Position numbers and translations under genes: made by a program. 64,000 nt of DNA from Microbacterium album (GTDB lineage Bacteria > Actinomycetota > Actinomycetes > Actinomycetales > Microbacteriaceae), in assembly GCF_014643695.1 (NCBI RefSeq), contig NZ_BMJY01000004.1:150947-214946 (forward strand), read 5' to 3'. The notes beneath the pieces were generated by a model. The model was not told the origin of the DNA. It worked only from the letters and a program-made list of their open reading frames with translations, and made no database searches. Of the stretch, positions 45,173 to 53,517 are shown in pieces. Every line of letters begins with the position of its first letter. Position 1 is the first letter of the stretch.

Positions 45173-45389
45173 CGGACAAAACGGCACCGGCCGCAGAATC
45201 ACGCACGCCTCCACCGGAGAGATCTGCAAAACCGCCGCAGCGCATCCCATTTTGTAAAGACTCGATGATCTTTCCGCTATATCGGTCGATCCCACCGGTC
45301 CCTCCGGAGCGATCCTGGAGGAGTCTTCGCGAGAGCTGGACGCCTCCCGGCGCCCGCGCGGAGACGCAGGACACGCAAAGGAGAGTCGG

Positions 45390-45482
45390 ATGAACGACAT
45401 CGATGTCGACGCGACGCAGCACGACGGGCGGCCCTACTGGTTCGACAAGCACCCGTCGCAGGCCGAGGGCGAGGACTGGTAA
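45390..45482 (+). CDS. 30-residue peptide with HPSQAEGED tail
   Basis: A very short gene with an excellent ribosome-binding site (AAAGGAG six bases before ATG), encoding an acidic peptide that ends PYWFDKHPSQAEGEDW. Residues 21-29, HPSQAEGED, recur twice in the next gene, and the DNA of the motif is nearly the same, so it is a genuine coding sequence. There is no signal peptide. The upstream 217 bases hold an AT-rich stretch (45245-45290) likely to contain its promoter. Function unknown. Confidence 0.7.
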   Translation: MNDIDVDATQHDGRPYWFDKHPSQAEGEDW

Positions 45483-45637
45483 GCCCCCTCCCCCGCAGGG
45501 CGGCCCGCCCGGCTCAGCCGGAGCGCGCCGCCCTGTCCCGTTCCGAGGCGCTGTCCGGCGCTCGAACACTGTCAATCCCCTCCCGCCGAACGTCCCTGTG
45601 CGCGAGCCTGGATGTAAGCGACGACTGGAGGCGCATC

Positions 45638-46048
45638 ATGAGCAGCACACCCCGAGGCCCCGAGGACGCCGAGATCGACGTCGACCCGGACCTGTCGCCC
45701 GACGACTCGGGCGAGTCGATCGGCGGCGAGCAGCCCGCCGAAGCGCGCAGCGCCGGGCACGGCACGGAGGGCGAGGGCGAGGACCCCGAGTTGGAGCTCG
45801 GCCAGAATCCCGTCATCGGTCACCAGCCCGACCTCCCCGCCGGCGAGGACCCCGTGGGCGGAGAGCACCCGCCCGTCGACGCCGAGACGGCGCCCGTGGG
45901 CGACGAGTCGGACGCCCGCGAGCCGGGCGCCAGCGGGCACCCGTCCCAGGCGGAGGGCGAGGACCCCGACAGCCCTGCGGGACCGGAGGCGCCGGGCCCC
46001 GAGGGACACCCATCCCAGGCGGAGGGCGAGGACCCGGACGACGCCTGA
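45638..46048 (+). CDS. Acidic low-complexity protein with repeated HPSQAEGEDPD motif
   Basis: This 136-residue protein is very acidic, rich in Glu, Asp, Gly and Pro, and predicted disordered. HPSQAEGEDPD occurs at residues 101-111 and 124-134; weaker relatives are HGTEGEGEDPE (41-51) and HQPDLPAGEDPV (62-73), so the chain may have grown by repeat duplication. The motif also ends the 30-residue peptide upstream. ATG is preceded by GGAGGCG; a strong terminator follows. I do not know its function; short Microbacteriaceae proteins with this tail exist. Confidence 0.75.
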   Translation: MSSTPRGPEDAEIDVDPDLSPDDSGESIGGEQPAEARSAGHGTEGEGEDPELELGQNPVIGHQPDLPAGEDPVGGEHPPVDAETAPVGDESDAREPGASGHPSQAEGEDPDSPAGPEAPGPEGHPSQAEGEDPDDA

Positions 46049-46056
46049 CGTGGGCG

Positions 46057-46093
46057 GTGCAGTGCGTCGGCGCCACGCGGCGACGCACTGCAC
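46057..46093 (+). terminator. Terminator after the acidic protein gene
   Basis: GTGCAGTGCGTCG (46057-46069) and its perfect complement (46081-46093) form a 13-bp stem with an 11-base loop, 9 bases after the stop. Confidence 0.85.
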
Positions 46094-46124
46094 GCGTGTC
46101 AGCCGCACTGCACGCGTGTCAGCG
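46085..46124 (+). repeat. Two 20-bp tandem copies
   Basis: GCACTGCACGCGTGTCAGC occurs at 46085-46103 and again at 46105-46123 (19 of 20 bases per unit). The first copy overlaps the 3' arm of the terminator, so the repeat probably arose by slippage duplication of the terminator edge. Confidence 0.85.
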
Positions 46125-46340
46125 GTCGGACAGCCACCCATATCTACGGCTCTGGCGCGCCCCCAATCGCGCTCGATCCGGCCGCAAGATGGGCCAGATC
46201 TTCTGCTTCTCTCCTCAGAGAAGTCCGCCTACTGGCACCTAAACCGGAAGAACGCGAGTTCTTTCTTTGTCCTGGACGTGCTCGCGCTTGACTTCGAGGT
46301 GAATGCTTGGGGCGACCCCACCACACACCTCGGAGCAGAG

Positions 46341-48020
46341 ATGACCACCACGCTGGAGACAGCACCTGCCACAACGACCGCCGCCCCCGTCACCGAGACA
46401 GCCGGACACGCCATCGTCCGCACGCTGGAGGAGCACGGCATCCCGCGCGCCTACGTCGTCCCGGGTGAGAGCTATCTGGAAGTGCTCGACGGGCTTCACG
46501 GCTCGTCCATCGAGACGATCGTGTGCCGCCACGAGGGCGGGGCGGCATACATGGCGGAGGCCGAGGGCAAGCTGGGCGATCTGCCCGGTATCGTCATGGT
46601 CACACGAGGACCCGGGGCCGCCAATGCGCTCGTCGGGCTTCACACGGCATGGCAGGACTCCACGCCGCTCGTGCTCTTCGTCGGGCTGATCCCCGTCGAC
46701 CATCGAGACCGCGAGGCCTTCCAGGAGTTCGATATCCACGGCTGGTTCGACAAGGGCGCCAAGCGAGTGCTCGTGCTCGACTCCGCAGAACGCGCCGCGG
46801 AGACAGTCGCGGAAGCGATCTTCGCCGCCCGTTCCGGTCGTCCCGGTCCCGTCGTCGTGGGCCTGCCGGAGGACGTCATCCGCCAGGAGATCCCGACGAC
46901 CGTGCACCCGCCCATCCCGATCGCCGAGGGCGGCATTGCCCGGTCGGACGCGGCGGCCCTTGTCGAGGCGCTACGCGGGTGCGACAAGCCCCTTGTTGTC
47001 ACGGGCGGCAGCGACTGGACGTCAGCCGCATCCTTGCAACTGACCGCCTGGCTCGAGCAACATGGTATCGCCGCCGCGGCGGAGTGGCGCACGGAGGGCG
47101 TGGTCGGCTTCGACTCGCCCAGCTACGTCGGTCCGATCGGGTACGGGCGCCCCAAGCCGACGTACGACCTGTTCGAAGAGACAGACCTTCTCATCTTCGT
47201 CGGAACTGTGCCAGGCGACGTCCTCACGAGCGGCTACATCGCTCGGCAGGGCTGGCACCGCCGCAACTTCCTCGTCTCGATGGATCCGCTGTTGCGAGGC
47301 CGCTCAGGTGCCGTCTCCCACCAGATCGTCGCCAAGCCCCCCGCATTCGTCCGCGACCTTGTAGCCCTCGACGTCCCCACCAAACCGGAATGGCGCGAGT
47401 GGACGGCGCGCATGCGCTCCCAGCAGGACCAGTTCGCCGCACTGCCCGAGCCACGAACGGATGCCGAAGGGCCGGCGCGCATGGACACCCTGATGGCGCA
47501 CCTCGTGCCGAAGCTGCACGAGGACGCGCTCGTGACGCTCGGTGCCGGCGAGCACACGAACTGGGCGCACCGGTACTTCCCCGTACGCCAGTACCCCGCG
47601 ATGGTGAGCGCTGGCAATGGTTCGATGGGGTACTCGATCCCCTCGACCGTCGCGGCCGCGCTGCGGTTTCCTCAGCGGCAGATCGTGACGATCGCCGGAG
47701 ACGGCGAGTTCCTCATGAACGGCCAAGAGCTCGCCACGGCCCGACAGCACGGGGCCGCCCCCCTTGTCGTCGTCATGGACAACCAGGAGTACGGCACCAT
47801 CCGCACGCACCAGGAACGGCATCATCCCGGCCGTGTGTCCGGCACACAGCTCGTCAATCCCGACTTCTCCGCCATGGCAACCGCCTTCGGCGGCTTCGGG
47901 GTGCGCGTGGAGCGGGATGCAGACATCCCGGCCGCAGTGGACGCAGCGCTAGCAGCGCAAGGCGATGGAAGATTCGCGCTCATCCATCTCATCGTCGGCC
48001 AGCGCGAGCAGGCGTACTGA
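46341..48020 (+). CDS. ThDP-dependent enzyme, acetolactate synthase/benzoylformate decarboxylase-like
   Basis: This 559-residue thiamine-diphosphate enzyme has an N-terminal Pyr domain with the catalytic Glu in CRHEGGAAYMAEAEGKL, a central domain and a C-terminal PP domain. The latter has the ThDP/Mg motif GDGEFLMNGQELATARQHGAAPLVVVMDNQEYGTI. It begins after 20 Thr/Ala-rich residues. It lacks an obvious FAD signature, so a 2-oxo-acid decarboxylase or carboligase is as likely as acetolactate synthase. Base use looks less GC-rich than the surroundings, hinting at transfer. ATG 46341 follows GGAGCAGAG. Confidence 0.85.
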   Translation: MTTTLETAPATTTAAPVTETAGHAIVRTLEEHGIPRAYVVPGESYLEVLDGLHGSSIETIVCRHEGGAAYMAEAEGKLGDLPGIVMVTRGPGAANALVGLHTAWQDSTPLVLFVGLIPVDHRDREAFQEFDIHGWFDKGAKRVLVLDSAERAAETVAEAIFAARSGRPGPVVVGLPEDVIRQEIPTTVHPPIPIAEGGIARSDAAALVEALRGCDKPLVVTGGSDWTSAASLQLTAWLEQHGIAAAAEWRTEGVVGFDSPSYVGPIGYGRPKPTYDLFEETDLLIFVGTVPGDVLTSGYIARQGWHRRNFLVSMDPLLRGRSGAVSHQIVAKPPAFVRDLVALDVPTKPEWREWTARMRSQQDQFAALPEPRTDAEGPARMDTLMAHLVPKLHEDALVTLGAGEHTNWAHRYFPVRQYPAMVSAGNGSMGYSIPSTVAAALRFPQRQIVTIAGDGEFLMNGQELATARQHGAAPLVVVMDNQEYGTIRTHQERHHPGRVSGTQLVNPDFSAMATAFGGFGVRVERDADIPAAVDAALAAQGDGRFALIHLIVGQREQAY

Positions 48021-48093
48021 CGCTCACGGCCTCCTTGGCATCATCCGCCACGCAGGTGGTGACCGGCACAGGTCACCACCCGCATGGCGGCTC

Positions 48094-49464
48094 TCAGAGG
48101 TCGCGGTAGGTCGTTCGCGCGTACTCGTGGTAGGGCGCCGGAGCGACCGTGGCACCGATCCGCACCTGCTCGTGCGGCTCGACGTTGCTCTTGCGGGAGT
48201 TGGGCTCCTCGCCCCACAGCACCTCCACGCGCGCACCGTCCGGCACGTCGACGTCGAGCGAGGCGAGCGAGAGGTAGAGCTGGTCGAACGCGACGTAGCC
48301 GGCGTCGGTGGACACGCCCACGCGCCGGTCGCCCTGGCGGACCTCATCGAACTGATAGAAGCCGTATCGCGCCTTCGGGAACTCGAGGTACTTGGCCGGC
48401 GCGCCGGGCGTCAGCTGCGACTCGACGACCTTCGCGACGTCCGCGGCGTCCCAGATGAGCGTCACCTTGCGGCGGGCCGGGGACGCGGCGATGCGCTGCA
48501 GCGCCTCCTTGCCGATGAAGTCGTGGTCGAAGTTCACCGAGCGCCCGAGACCCAGGTCGTACGGCGTGAGGTAGAAGTCCTCGACCGCCCCGTACAGCGA
48601 GCCGCCGATCGATCCCGCACGTGCGGCGGGAAGCCACTCGCGGTACTCCGCGAACAGGCCGTCGGGGTCGTCCGTGAAGATCGCCGGGAAGGGCGTGGGC
48701 ACCCAGCCCGACTCCAGCGGGGTCACCGAGTACGCCTTCGCACCGATCCGCACGATCCCGAACTCGTCACCCGCCTCCAGGATCGCCGCTCGCACCCGCT
48801 CGCCCTCGGAGTACGGGCCGAAGAACTCGAAGCCGGGCTGGCCCGCCATGCCATGGCGCAGGCCCTGCACGGTCGTGCCCGCGAAGGCGAAGTCGTGGAT
48901 GTGGAAGAACTTCACCTCGGGCACCGGACCGCCCAGCAGCTTCTCCAGCACGTCGTGGGCGCGCGGTCCCTGCAGCTCGTAGCGGTAGAACGTGGGATCG
49001 CCCTCACGCATGTGCGAGTTGCCCTCGAGGCGGGTGCGGATGTCCTTGCCCGAGCGCTCGGCGTGGAACCGCACCCAGTCGATCAGGACGTGGTGGCCGA
49101 TCAGGACGATCCGCTCGCCCTGCGCCGTCGGGTGAGCGAGGTGGAAGAGGATGCCGTCGCCGATGACGTAGCCCTCGTGATTGACCGAGATGAGCTGTTT
49201 GGCGACGCCCGGGCGGAAGTTGGTGAAGGTGTTGACGGCGATCCCGCTGAGCACCTCGACGACGTCCTCGCCCTCGAGGAAGAGCTGGGTCATGTGGTGC
49301 GACTGATCCATCAGCGCGACCGTCTCGTTCCACGATCGCGACTCGCTGCGCCAGTTGCTGAACTCCGGGTGCACGGGGAACGTGAACGCCGGGTAGTCGA
49401 CATTGCGCAGCAGCTCGACGGGGTCTCCGACGCGAGCGAGCGCCTGAGCGAGGGACTCTGACAT
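48094..49464 (-). CDS. GcvT-like tetrahydrofolate-dependent O-demethylase (LigM/DesA-like)
   Basis: This 456-residue protein resembles aryl O-demethylases such as LigM (vanillate/3-O-methylgallate) and DesA (syringate), which move a methoxyl methyl group to tetrahydrofolate: SESLAQALARVGDPVELLRN, FPVHPEFSNWRSESRSWNETVALMDQSHHMTQLFLEGEDVVEVLSGIAVNTFTNF. The C-terminal aminomethyltransferase barrel is YLTPYDLGLGRSVNFDHDFIGKEAL. Length is close to the 471 residues of LigM. It is transcribed away from an IclR regulator, a common layout for catabolic genes. No ring-cleavage dioxygenase is nearby, so the end of the pathway is unseen. Confidence 0.85.
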   Translation of the reverse strand: MSESLAQALARVGDPVELLRNVDYPAFTFPVHPEFSNWRSESRSWNETVALMDQSHHMTQLFLEGEDVVEVLSGIAVNTFTNFRPGVAKQLISVNHEGYVIGDGILFHLAHPTAQGERIVLIGHHVLIDWVRFHAERSGKDIRTRLEGNSHMREGDPTFYRYELQGPRAHDVLEKLLGGPVPEVKFFHIHDFAFAGTTVQGLRHGMAGQPGFEFFGPYSEGERVRAAILEAGDEFGIVRIGAKAYSVTPLESGWVPTPFPAIFTDDPDGLFAEYREWLPAARAGSIGGSLYGAVEDFYLTPYDLGLGRSVNFDHDFIGKEALQRIAASPARRKVTLIWDAADVAKVVESQLTPGAPAKYLEFPKARYGFYQFDEVRQGDRRVGVSTDAGYVAFDQLYLSLASLDVDVPDGARVEVLWGEEPNSRKSNVEPHEQVRIGATVAPAPYHEYARTTYRDL

Positions 49465-49551
49465 GTGCGATCTCCTTCGACCGGGTGGGCTGACAGCGCG
49501 CTTCGCGCTGCGGGGCCAGCCTAGAAATCGGCCGGATCGACCAGGTAGCGT

Positions 49552-49572
49552 TCCTTCCGTTGTTGCGAAGGA
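49552..49572. promoter_or_regulatory. Inverted repeat over the iclR ribosome-binding site
   Basis: TCCTTC (49552-49557) and GAAGGA (49567-49572) pair around 9 bases. The 3' arm forms part of the GAAGGAGGAG Shine-Dalgarno sequence of the IclR gene. It could be an operator in the 117-base divergent region or a fold that hides the ribosome-binding site. A second inverted repeat, CAGCGCG-ctt-CGCGCTG, lies at 49494-49510. Confidence 0.35.
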
Positions 49573-49581
49573 GGAGACCGG

Positions 49582-50442
49582 ATGGCGCGATCCTCGCGCG
49601 GAGTGTCGGCGCTGACACGGGTGCTGGCGGTGCTCGACGCGTTCACGGCCGATGCGCCGTTCCTGTCGCTCACGGACATCCACCGCCGTGCGGGCGTTCC
49701 CCTGTCGTCGGTGCACCGCATCGTGGCGGAGCTCGTCGAGCACGGCCTCCTCGAGCCCGTCGCGGGACGGCGGTACCGCCTGGGCAACCGGCTGTGGGAG
49801 ATCGGCAGCAAGACGCCCGGCGCACTGGGGCTGCGAGAGATCGCGGAGCCGTACCTGCGCCGCCTGCACGACGCGATGGGCCAGCACGTGCAGCTCGCCG
49901 TGCCGATCGACACGGACGTGCTGCTCATCGAGCGCCTCTCCGCGCCCGACGGCGTGGTCAACGGCTCCATCGTCGGTGGCCGGATTCCCGTCCAGCACTC
50001 CTCGAGCGGACTCGTCTTCCTCGCTTTCGGCCAGCCAGAGCTGCTGGACGCGGTGCTCGCCGAGGGGCTGCGCCCGGTCACCTCGGCTGGCCCGCGCACG
50101 CCCGAGGAGTTCCGCGCCGCCGTCGCCGCCACCAGGCGGCGCGGATACGCGATCGCCGACGGATGGATCCATCCCGCCTCTCGGGGATTGGCGGTGCCCG
50201 TGCGCGGGTCGGAGAACGTCGTCGTCGGCGCGCTCGGCGCTGTCGTCCCCAACGACGGCAGCTCCCCCCGCCGCTACACGAGCCTGCTGCTGGAGACGGC
50301 GAGCCAGATCTCCCACGCGCTCCTGCGCGCCTATCTCCCCGCCGGCCACCCCCGCGCGCTGCCGGGCGGCTCGCTGCGCGCGCTGGTCAGCTCATCCGAG
50401 CAGTCGATGCGCTACCTCGAGCGGAAGGCGCAGCGGCGGTGA
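49582..50442 (+). CDS. IclR-family transcriptional regulator
   Basis: This 286-residue regulator has an N-terminal winged helix (GVSALTRVLAVLDAFTADAPFLSLTDIHRRAGVPLSSVHRIVAELVEHGLLEPVAGRRYRLGNRLWEI) and an effector-binding domain (LREIAEPYLRRLHDAMGQHVQLAVPIDTDVLLIERLSAPDGVV...IPVQHSSSGLVFLAF). It diverges from the O-demethylase gene, so it probably controls it in response to the aromatic substrate or product. Start ATG 49582 has GGAGGAG at the right distance. Confidence 0.92.
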   Translation: MARSSRGVSALTRVLAVLDAFTADAPFLSLTDIHRRAGVPLSSVHRIVAELVEHGLLEPVAGRRYRLGNRLWEIGSKTPGALGLREIAEPYLRRLHDAMGQHVQLAVPIDTDVLLIERLSAPDGVVNGSIVGGRIPVQHSSSGLVFLAFGQPELLDAVLAEGLRPVTSAGPRTPEEFRAAVAATRRRGYAIADGWIHPASRGLAVPVRGSENVVVGALGAVVPNDGSSPRRYTSLLLETASQISHALLRAYLPAGHPRALPGGSLRALVSSSEQSMRYLERKAQRR

Positions 50443-50497
50443 GACAGGGCGCCGACCAGAGCGTGGAGCTTCCCCTGAGCTGCAGCTGTTCGGGAAC

Positions 50498-51028
50498 TCA
50501 ACGCCTGCCCGCGGCATCCGCCAGCTCGGGCACGCGGATCGCGCTCGCCGCCCCGAGGCGATGCCACGTGCGGTTTCGGTAGACCAGCCCGTCGCTGTCG
50601 GCATCCTGCGCGACCTGCGACTCGATCGCCGTGCCGACGAACACGGCGGAGCCTCCCGCATCCACCCGGTGGAGGATGCGCAGCCGGAGCCAGGTGTCCG
50701 CGGCGTCGAACACCGGCTCCCCCGTGGGCAGGCGGTGCCACCGTGTCGTGTCGGCGAAGCGATCGACGCCCCGAGCAGCGCCCAGTTGCGCGAGATCGAG
50801 GTTTTTCGCCGACAGGAGGTGGATCACCACGGTGTCGGTCCGCCGCAGAACCTCTGCGCTCGAGCTGAGGACTGACACGGAGAACATCGCCAGCGGCGGA
50901 TCCGCGCTCACCGCCGACACGGAAGAAGCCGTGAACGCCACGGGCGCGCCGCCCGGGTCCGCCGTGATAAGCGCCACACCGGCCGGGTGCAGGCGGAACG
51001 CCGCCTTGAAGTCCTCGGAGCCGATCAT
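50498..51028 (-). CDS. Flavin reductase, HpaC-like
   Basis: This 176-residue FMN/FAD reductase domain protein reads DFKAAFRLHPAGVALITADPGGAPVAFTASSVSAVSADPPLAMFSVSVLSSSAEVLRRTDTVVIHLLSAKNLDLAQLGA. It supplies reduced flavin to the monooxygenase encoded 7 bases upstream on the same strand; this pairing is standard for two-component hydroxylases. It might also serve the LLM monooxygenases elsewhere, but that is speculation. Confidence 0.9.
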   Translation of the reverse strand: MIGSEDFKAAFRLHPAGVALITADPGGAPVAFTASSVSAVSADPPLAMFSVSVLSSSAEVLRRTDTVVIHLLSAKNLDLAQLGAARGVDRFADTTRWHRLPTGEPVFDAADTWLRLRILHRVDAGGSAVFVGTAIESQVAQDADSDGLVYRNRTWHRLGAASAIRVPELADAAGRR

Positions 51029-51035
51029 GGCGCCC

Positions 51036-52244
51036 TCACGACACTGCGGCGAGGTAGCGCACGGCCGCCTGCCGCCAGTTGAGCGTGACGTGGTGCGAGA
51101 TCATCTCGATGTCACGCTTGGCCCGGGAGACCGGGTGCTCGGCGCTGCCGGCGCGCGCGCCGACGAGCGAGAAGATCTGCTGCACCGCGCGGAGCGCGGT
51201 CCGCGTGACGAGGGCGTTGTCCCTCAGTTCGCGGGCGACGTCCGCCTCCGACGACTCGACGCGTCGACGCGCGCGCTCCGAAGCTTCGAAGCTGCGCCTC
51301 TCCACGAGCAGCCGTGCCATCTCGATGTCACCCTGCGCCTGCGAGAACTCCGACGCGACGTACTCCTGCTCGGAGAGGCGCACGGCCCCGCCCAGCGCAT
51401 TGGCGACGCGCGTGCTCGTACTGACCGTCTCGGCGAAGTGCTCCGCGGCGCCGAGGGCCGCTCCGACGGCACACGACGCGAACGGGAATCGGCCGTTGGA
51501 CGGCCACGTCGCGTACATCGTGTCGAAGGTCGGGTGAAGCGCGCGACGCTCCTTCAGCTTCCGGACGGTGTCCTTGGTCGCCTGCACGCGGTGCTCGGGA
51601 ACGAACACGTCCTTGACGGCCATCGTGCGGCTTCCGGTTCCGCGCATCCCCGTCGGGAACCAATCGTCGATCGTCTCCGCGTCCTCGTGCGGGACCAGGA
51701 ACATGTGCCCTTCGCCGTCCTCGCCGACCGGGGCGTTGAAGATCAGCCACTCCGAGAAATCCGAGCCGCTGCAGAAGCCCCAGCTGCCTGTGAGTCGATA
51801 GCCTCCCGCCACACGCTTGACCGTCGCCTTCGGATTGAGATTGGTGTTGCCGGCGAGGGTCACGTAGGTGTCCTCGCCCCAGATCTCCTCCTGCACCTCC
51901 TCGGGAAAGGCCAGGACCGCCATGTTGTCGGAGCTGAGAATCGAGGCGATCCAGGCCGTCGACGCACAGCCCCGCGCGAGCGTCATGGCCACGCGGGCGT
52001 GCTCGTGCTCGCTGAGCTCGAGACCGCCGTACTTCTTGGGCTTCAGGATGTGGAAGAACCCCGCGTCGCCGAGCCTGCGGTACGTGTCCTCCGAGATCCG
52101 TCGCTCTCTGTCGACCTCCGCCGCGCGCTCGCGCAGGAGGGGGACCAGATCCTCGGCCGCCTGGACGATGTCGTCCGCGGTCAGAGTGGTCGGCGGCGCG
52201 GGCCGGATGTCGGCGCTCGCGTCTTCGGTGATCGGACGGTTCAT
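51036..52244 (-). CDS. Two-component flavin monooxygenase, acyl-CoA dehydrogenase fold (HsaA/DszC/HpaH-like)
   Basis: This 402-residue protein has the acyl-CoA dehydrogenase fold used by group D flavin monooxygenases: LVPLLRERAAEVDRERRISEDTYRRLGDAGFFHILKPKKYGGLELSEHEHARVAMTLARGCASTAWIASILSSDNMAVLAFPEEVQEEIWGED, then a beta domain (GSWGFCSGSDFSEWLIF) and C-terminal helices ending RDIEMISHHVTLNWRQAAVRYL. The catalytic Glu of true dehydrogenases is not apparent, and the next gene is a flavin reductase, so it should hydroxylate an aromatic or heteroaromatic compound. A DszC-like S-oxidising role is an alternative. Confidence 0.88.
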   Translation of the reverse strand: MNRPITEDASADIRPAPPTTLTADDIVQAAEDLVPLLRERAAEVDRERRISEDTYRRLGDAGFFHILKPKKYGGLELSEHEHARVAMTLARGCASTAWIASILSSDNMAVLAFPEEVQEEIWGEDTYVTLAGNTNLNPKATVKRVAGGYRLTGSWGFCSGSDFSEWLIFNAPVGEDGEGHMFLVPHEDAETIDDWFPTGMRGTGSRTMAVKDVFVPEHRVQATKDTVRKLKERRALHPTFDTMYATWPSNGRFPFASCAVGAALGAAEHFAETVSTSTRVANALGGAVRLSEQEYVASEFSQAQGDIEMARLLVERRSFEASERARRRVESSEADVARELRDNALVTRTALRAVQQIFSLVGARAGSAEHPVSRAKRDIEMISHHVTLNWRQAAVRYLAAVS

Positions 52245-52302
52245 GTCGACTGCCTCTCCCGCGGCAACGCCGCCGCGGTCGCATCAAGTGGGAACGGCAC
52301 CC

Positions 52303-52331
52303 ATCCTGTGCGGGAGCGAAAGCACGGTCAA
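52303..52331 (-). promoter_or_regulatory. Promoter of the flavin monooxygenase-reductase pair
   Basis: On the minus strand TTGACC (52331-52326) and CAGGAT (52308-52303) are separated by exactly 17 bases. They lie about 60 bases upstream of the monooxygenase start, in the only AT-rich gap of the area. Confidence 0.55.
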
Positions 52332-52369
52332 CCAGAACTTCTCGAGCAATAAACACGGCCAGGACGCAT

Positions 52370-53311
52370 TTAGGTGACATCATACAGCTTGCGGACGAGG
52401 TCGGCCATCGCGAGCGCGCGCGACGAGAGCTCCGCGTCTCTCGCCCAGGCGAAGACGACGGGGACCGCGGGCGGAGCCGGCGTGATCTCCTTCTCGATGA
52501 TGGGCAGCCCCTCGTAGCTCAGCTTGTTCGCCGGCCGCTGGACCAGCACGGCGTAAGCGGTGTCGGAGCGGGCCACGACCGAGCGCGTCAGTTCGAACGC
52601 GTGCGTCCGGTGCCGCACGTTGGGCGTCACGCCCCGCGCCTCGAACATCGCCATCGCGTAGCGCGTGCTCGGGGTCTGGTCGTAGAGCACGAGCGGCATG
52701 GGCGCCAGTTCCTCCAGAGTGACCATCTCGGCGTCTGCGAGCGGATGGCCCGCGCCGAACAGGGCGTAGCCGCGCGCGTCGTGGAGAGTGAACGAGTCGA
52801 TGCGCTCCATGTCGCCGATGTCATACATGATCGCGACGTCGATCGCGCCGGATCCGAGATCCCGAACCAGTTCGTCCTGCGCGCCGACAACGAAGTCCAC
52901 CGTGACCCGGGGATGCAGCTGCTCGAACTCTCCGAGGATCCGCGGGAGGTGGTTCGCGGCCAGCGTCACGAAGCAGCCCACGACGAGCGGCCCGGCGAGC
53001 GCCGTGCCGTCGCCGCGCACGGCATAGCCGAGCTCCGCCACCTCGCGCAGCAGGCGGCGTGCGCGAGCGGCGACGAGACGACCGGTGGGAGTGAGGGAGA
53101 GACCCTGGGCGCGCCGACGAATGCACAGCTCTGCCCCGAGCGCGCGCTCAAGCTCGGTGATCGACGCGGACACCGCCGAGGGCGAGAACTTCAACCGGCG
53201 CGCGGCACCAACGATCGTCCCCTCCTCGGCCGCGGCCAGGAAATGCGCGAGCTGCCTCAGCGTCAATTCCCCCCGCGCGTCCGAGACCAGAAGCGCCTCT
53301 GCTTCCCACAT
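52370..53311 (-). CDS. LysR-family transcriptional regulator
   Basis: This 313-residue regulator has helix-turn-helix LTLRQLAHFLAAAEEGTIVGAARRLKFSPSAVSASITELERALGAELCIRR and a co-inducer domain starting PLVVGCFVTLAANHLPRILGEFEQLHPRVTVDFVVGAQDELVRDLGSGAIDVAIMYD. It lies directly upstream of the monooxygenase pair on the same strand, with the promoter between, and diverges from the binding-protein gene. It may control either or both. Confidence 0.92.
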   Translation of the reverse strand: MWEAEALLVSDARGELTLRQLAHFLAAAEEGTIVGAARRLKFSPSAVSASITELERALGAELCIRRRAQGLSLTPTGRLVAARARRLLREVAELGYAVRGDGTALAGPLVVGCFVTLAANHLPRILGEFEQLHPRVTVDFVVGAQDELVRDLGSGAIDVAIMYDIGDMERIDSFTLHDARGYALFGAGHPLADAEMVTLEELAPMPLVLYDQTPSTRYAMAMFEARGVTPNVRHRTHAFELTRSVVARSDTAYAVLVQRPANKLSYEGLPIIEKEITPAPPAVPVVFAWARDAELSSRALAMADLVRKLYDVT

Positions 53312-53517
53312 GGCCCGACCCTATAACACGATTGGCTCGTGCTTCTTCCGCGATTTATCGCGGTTGACCAACGAAAGCAGGGCGGCCAACCTGAGACCGG
53401 GCCCACACCCGCGTGGACCCCCTGCACTCAGGACCACAGCGCTGACAGTGCCGTCACGCCCGCTCAACGCAGAGCGCTGCGGCGGTGCGTCACCGCGTTC
53501 ATGGAGGCCAACGTCCG

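Noticed and set aside
46130..46340. Riboswitch (thiamine type) before the ThDP enzyme gene
   Set aside because: I could not find the conserved CUGAGA and ACCUGA blocks; the region shows no convincing multi-stem fold.
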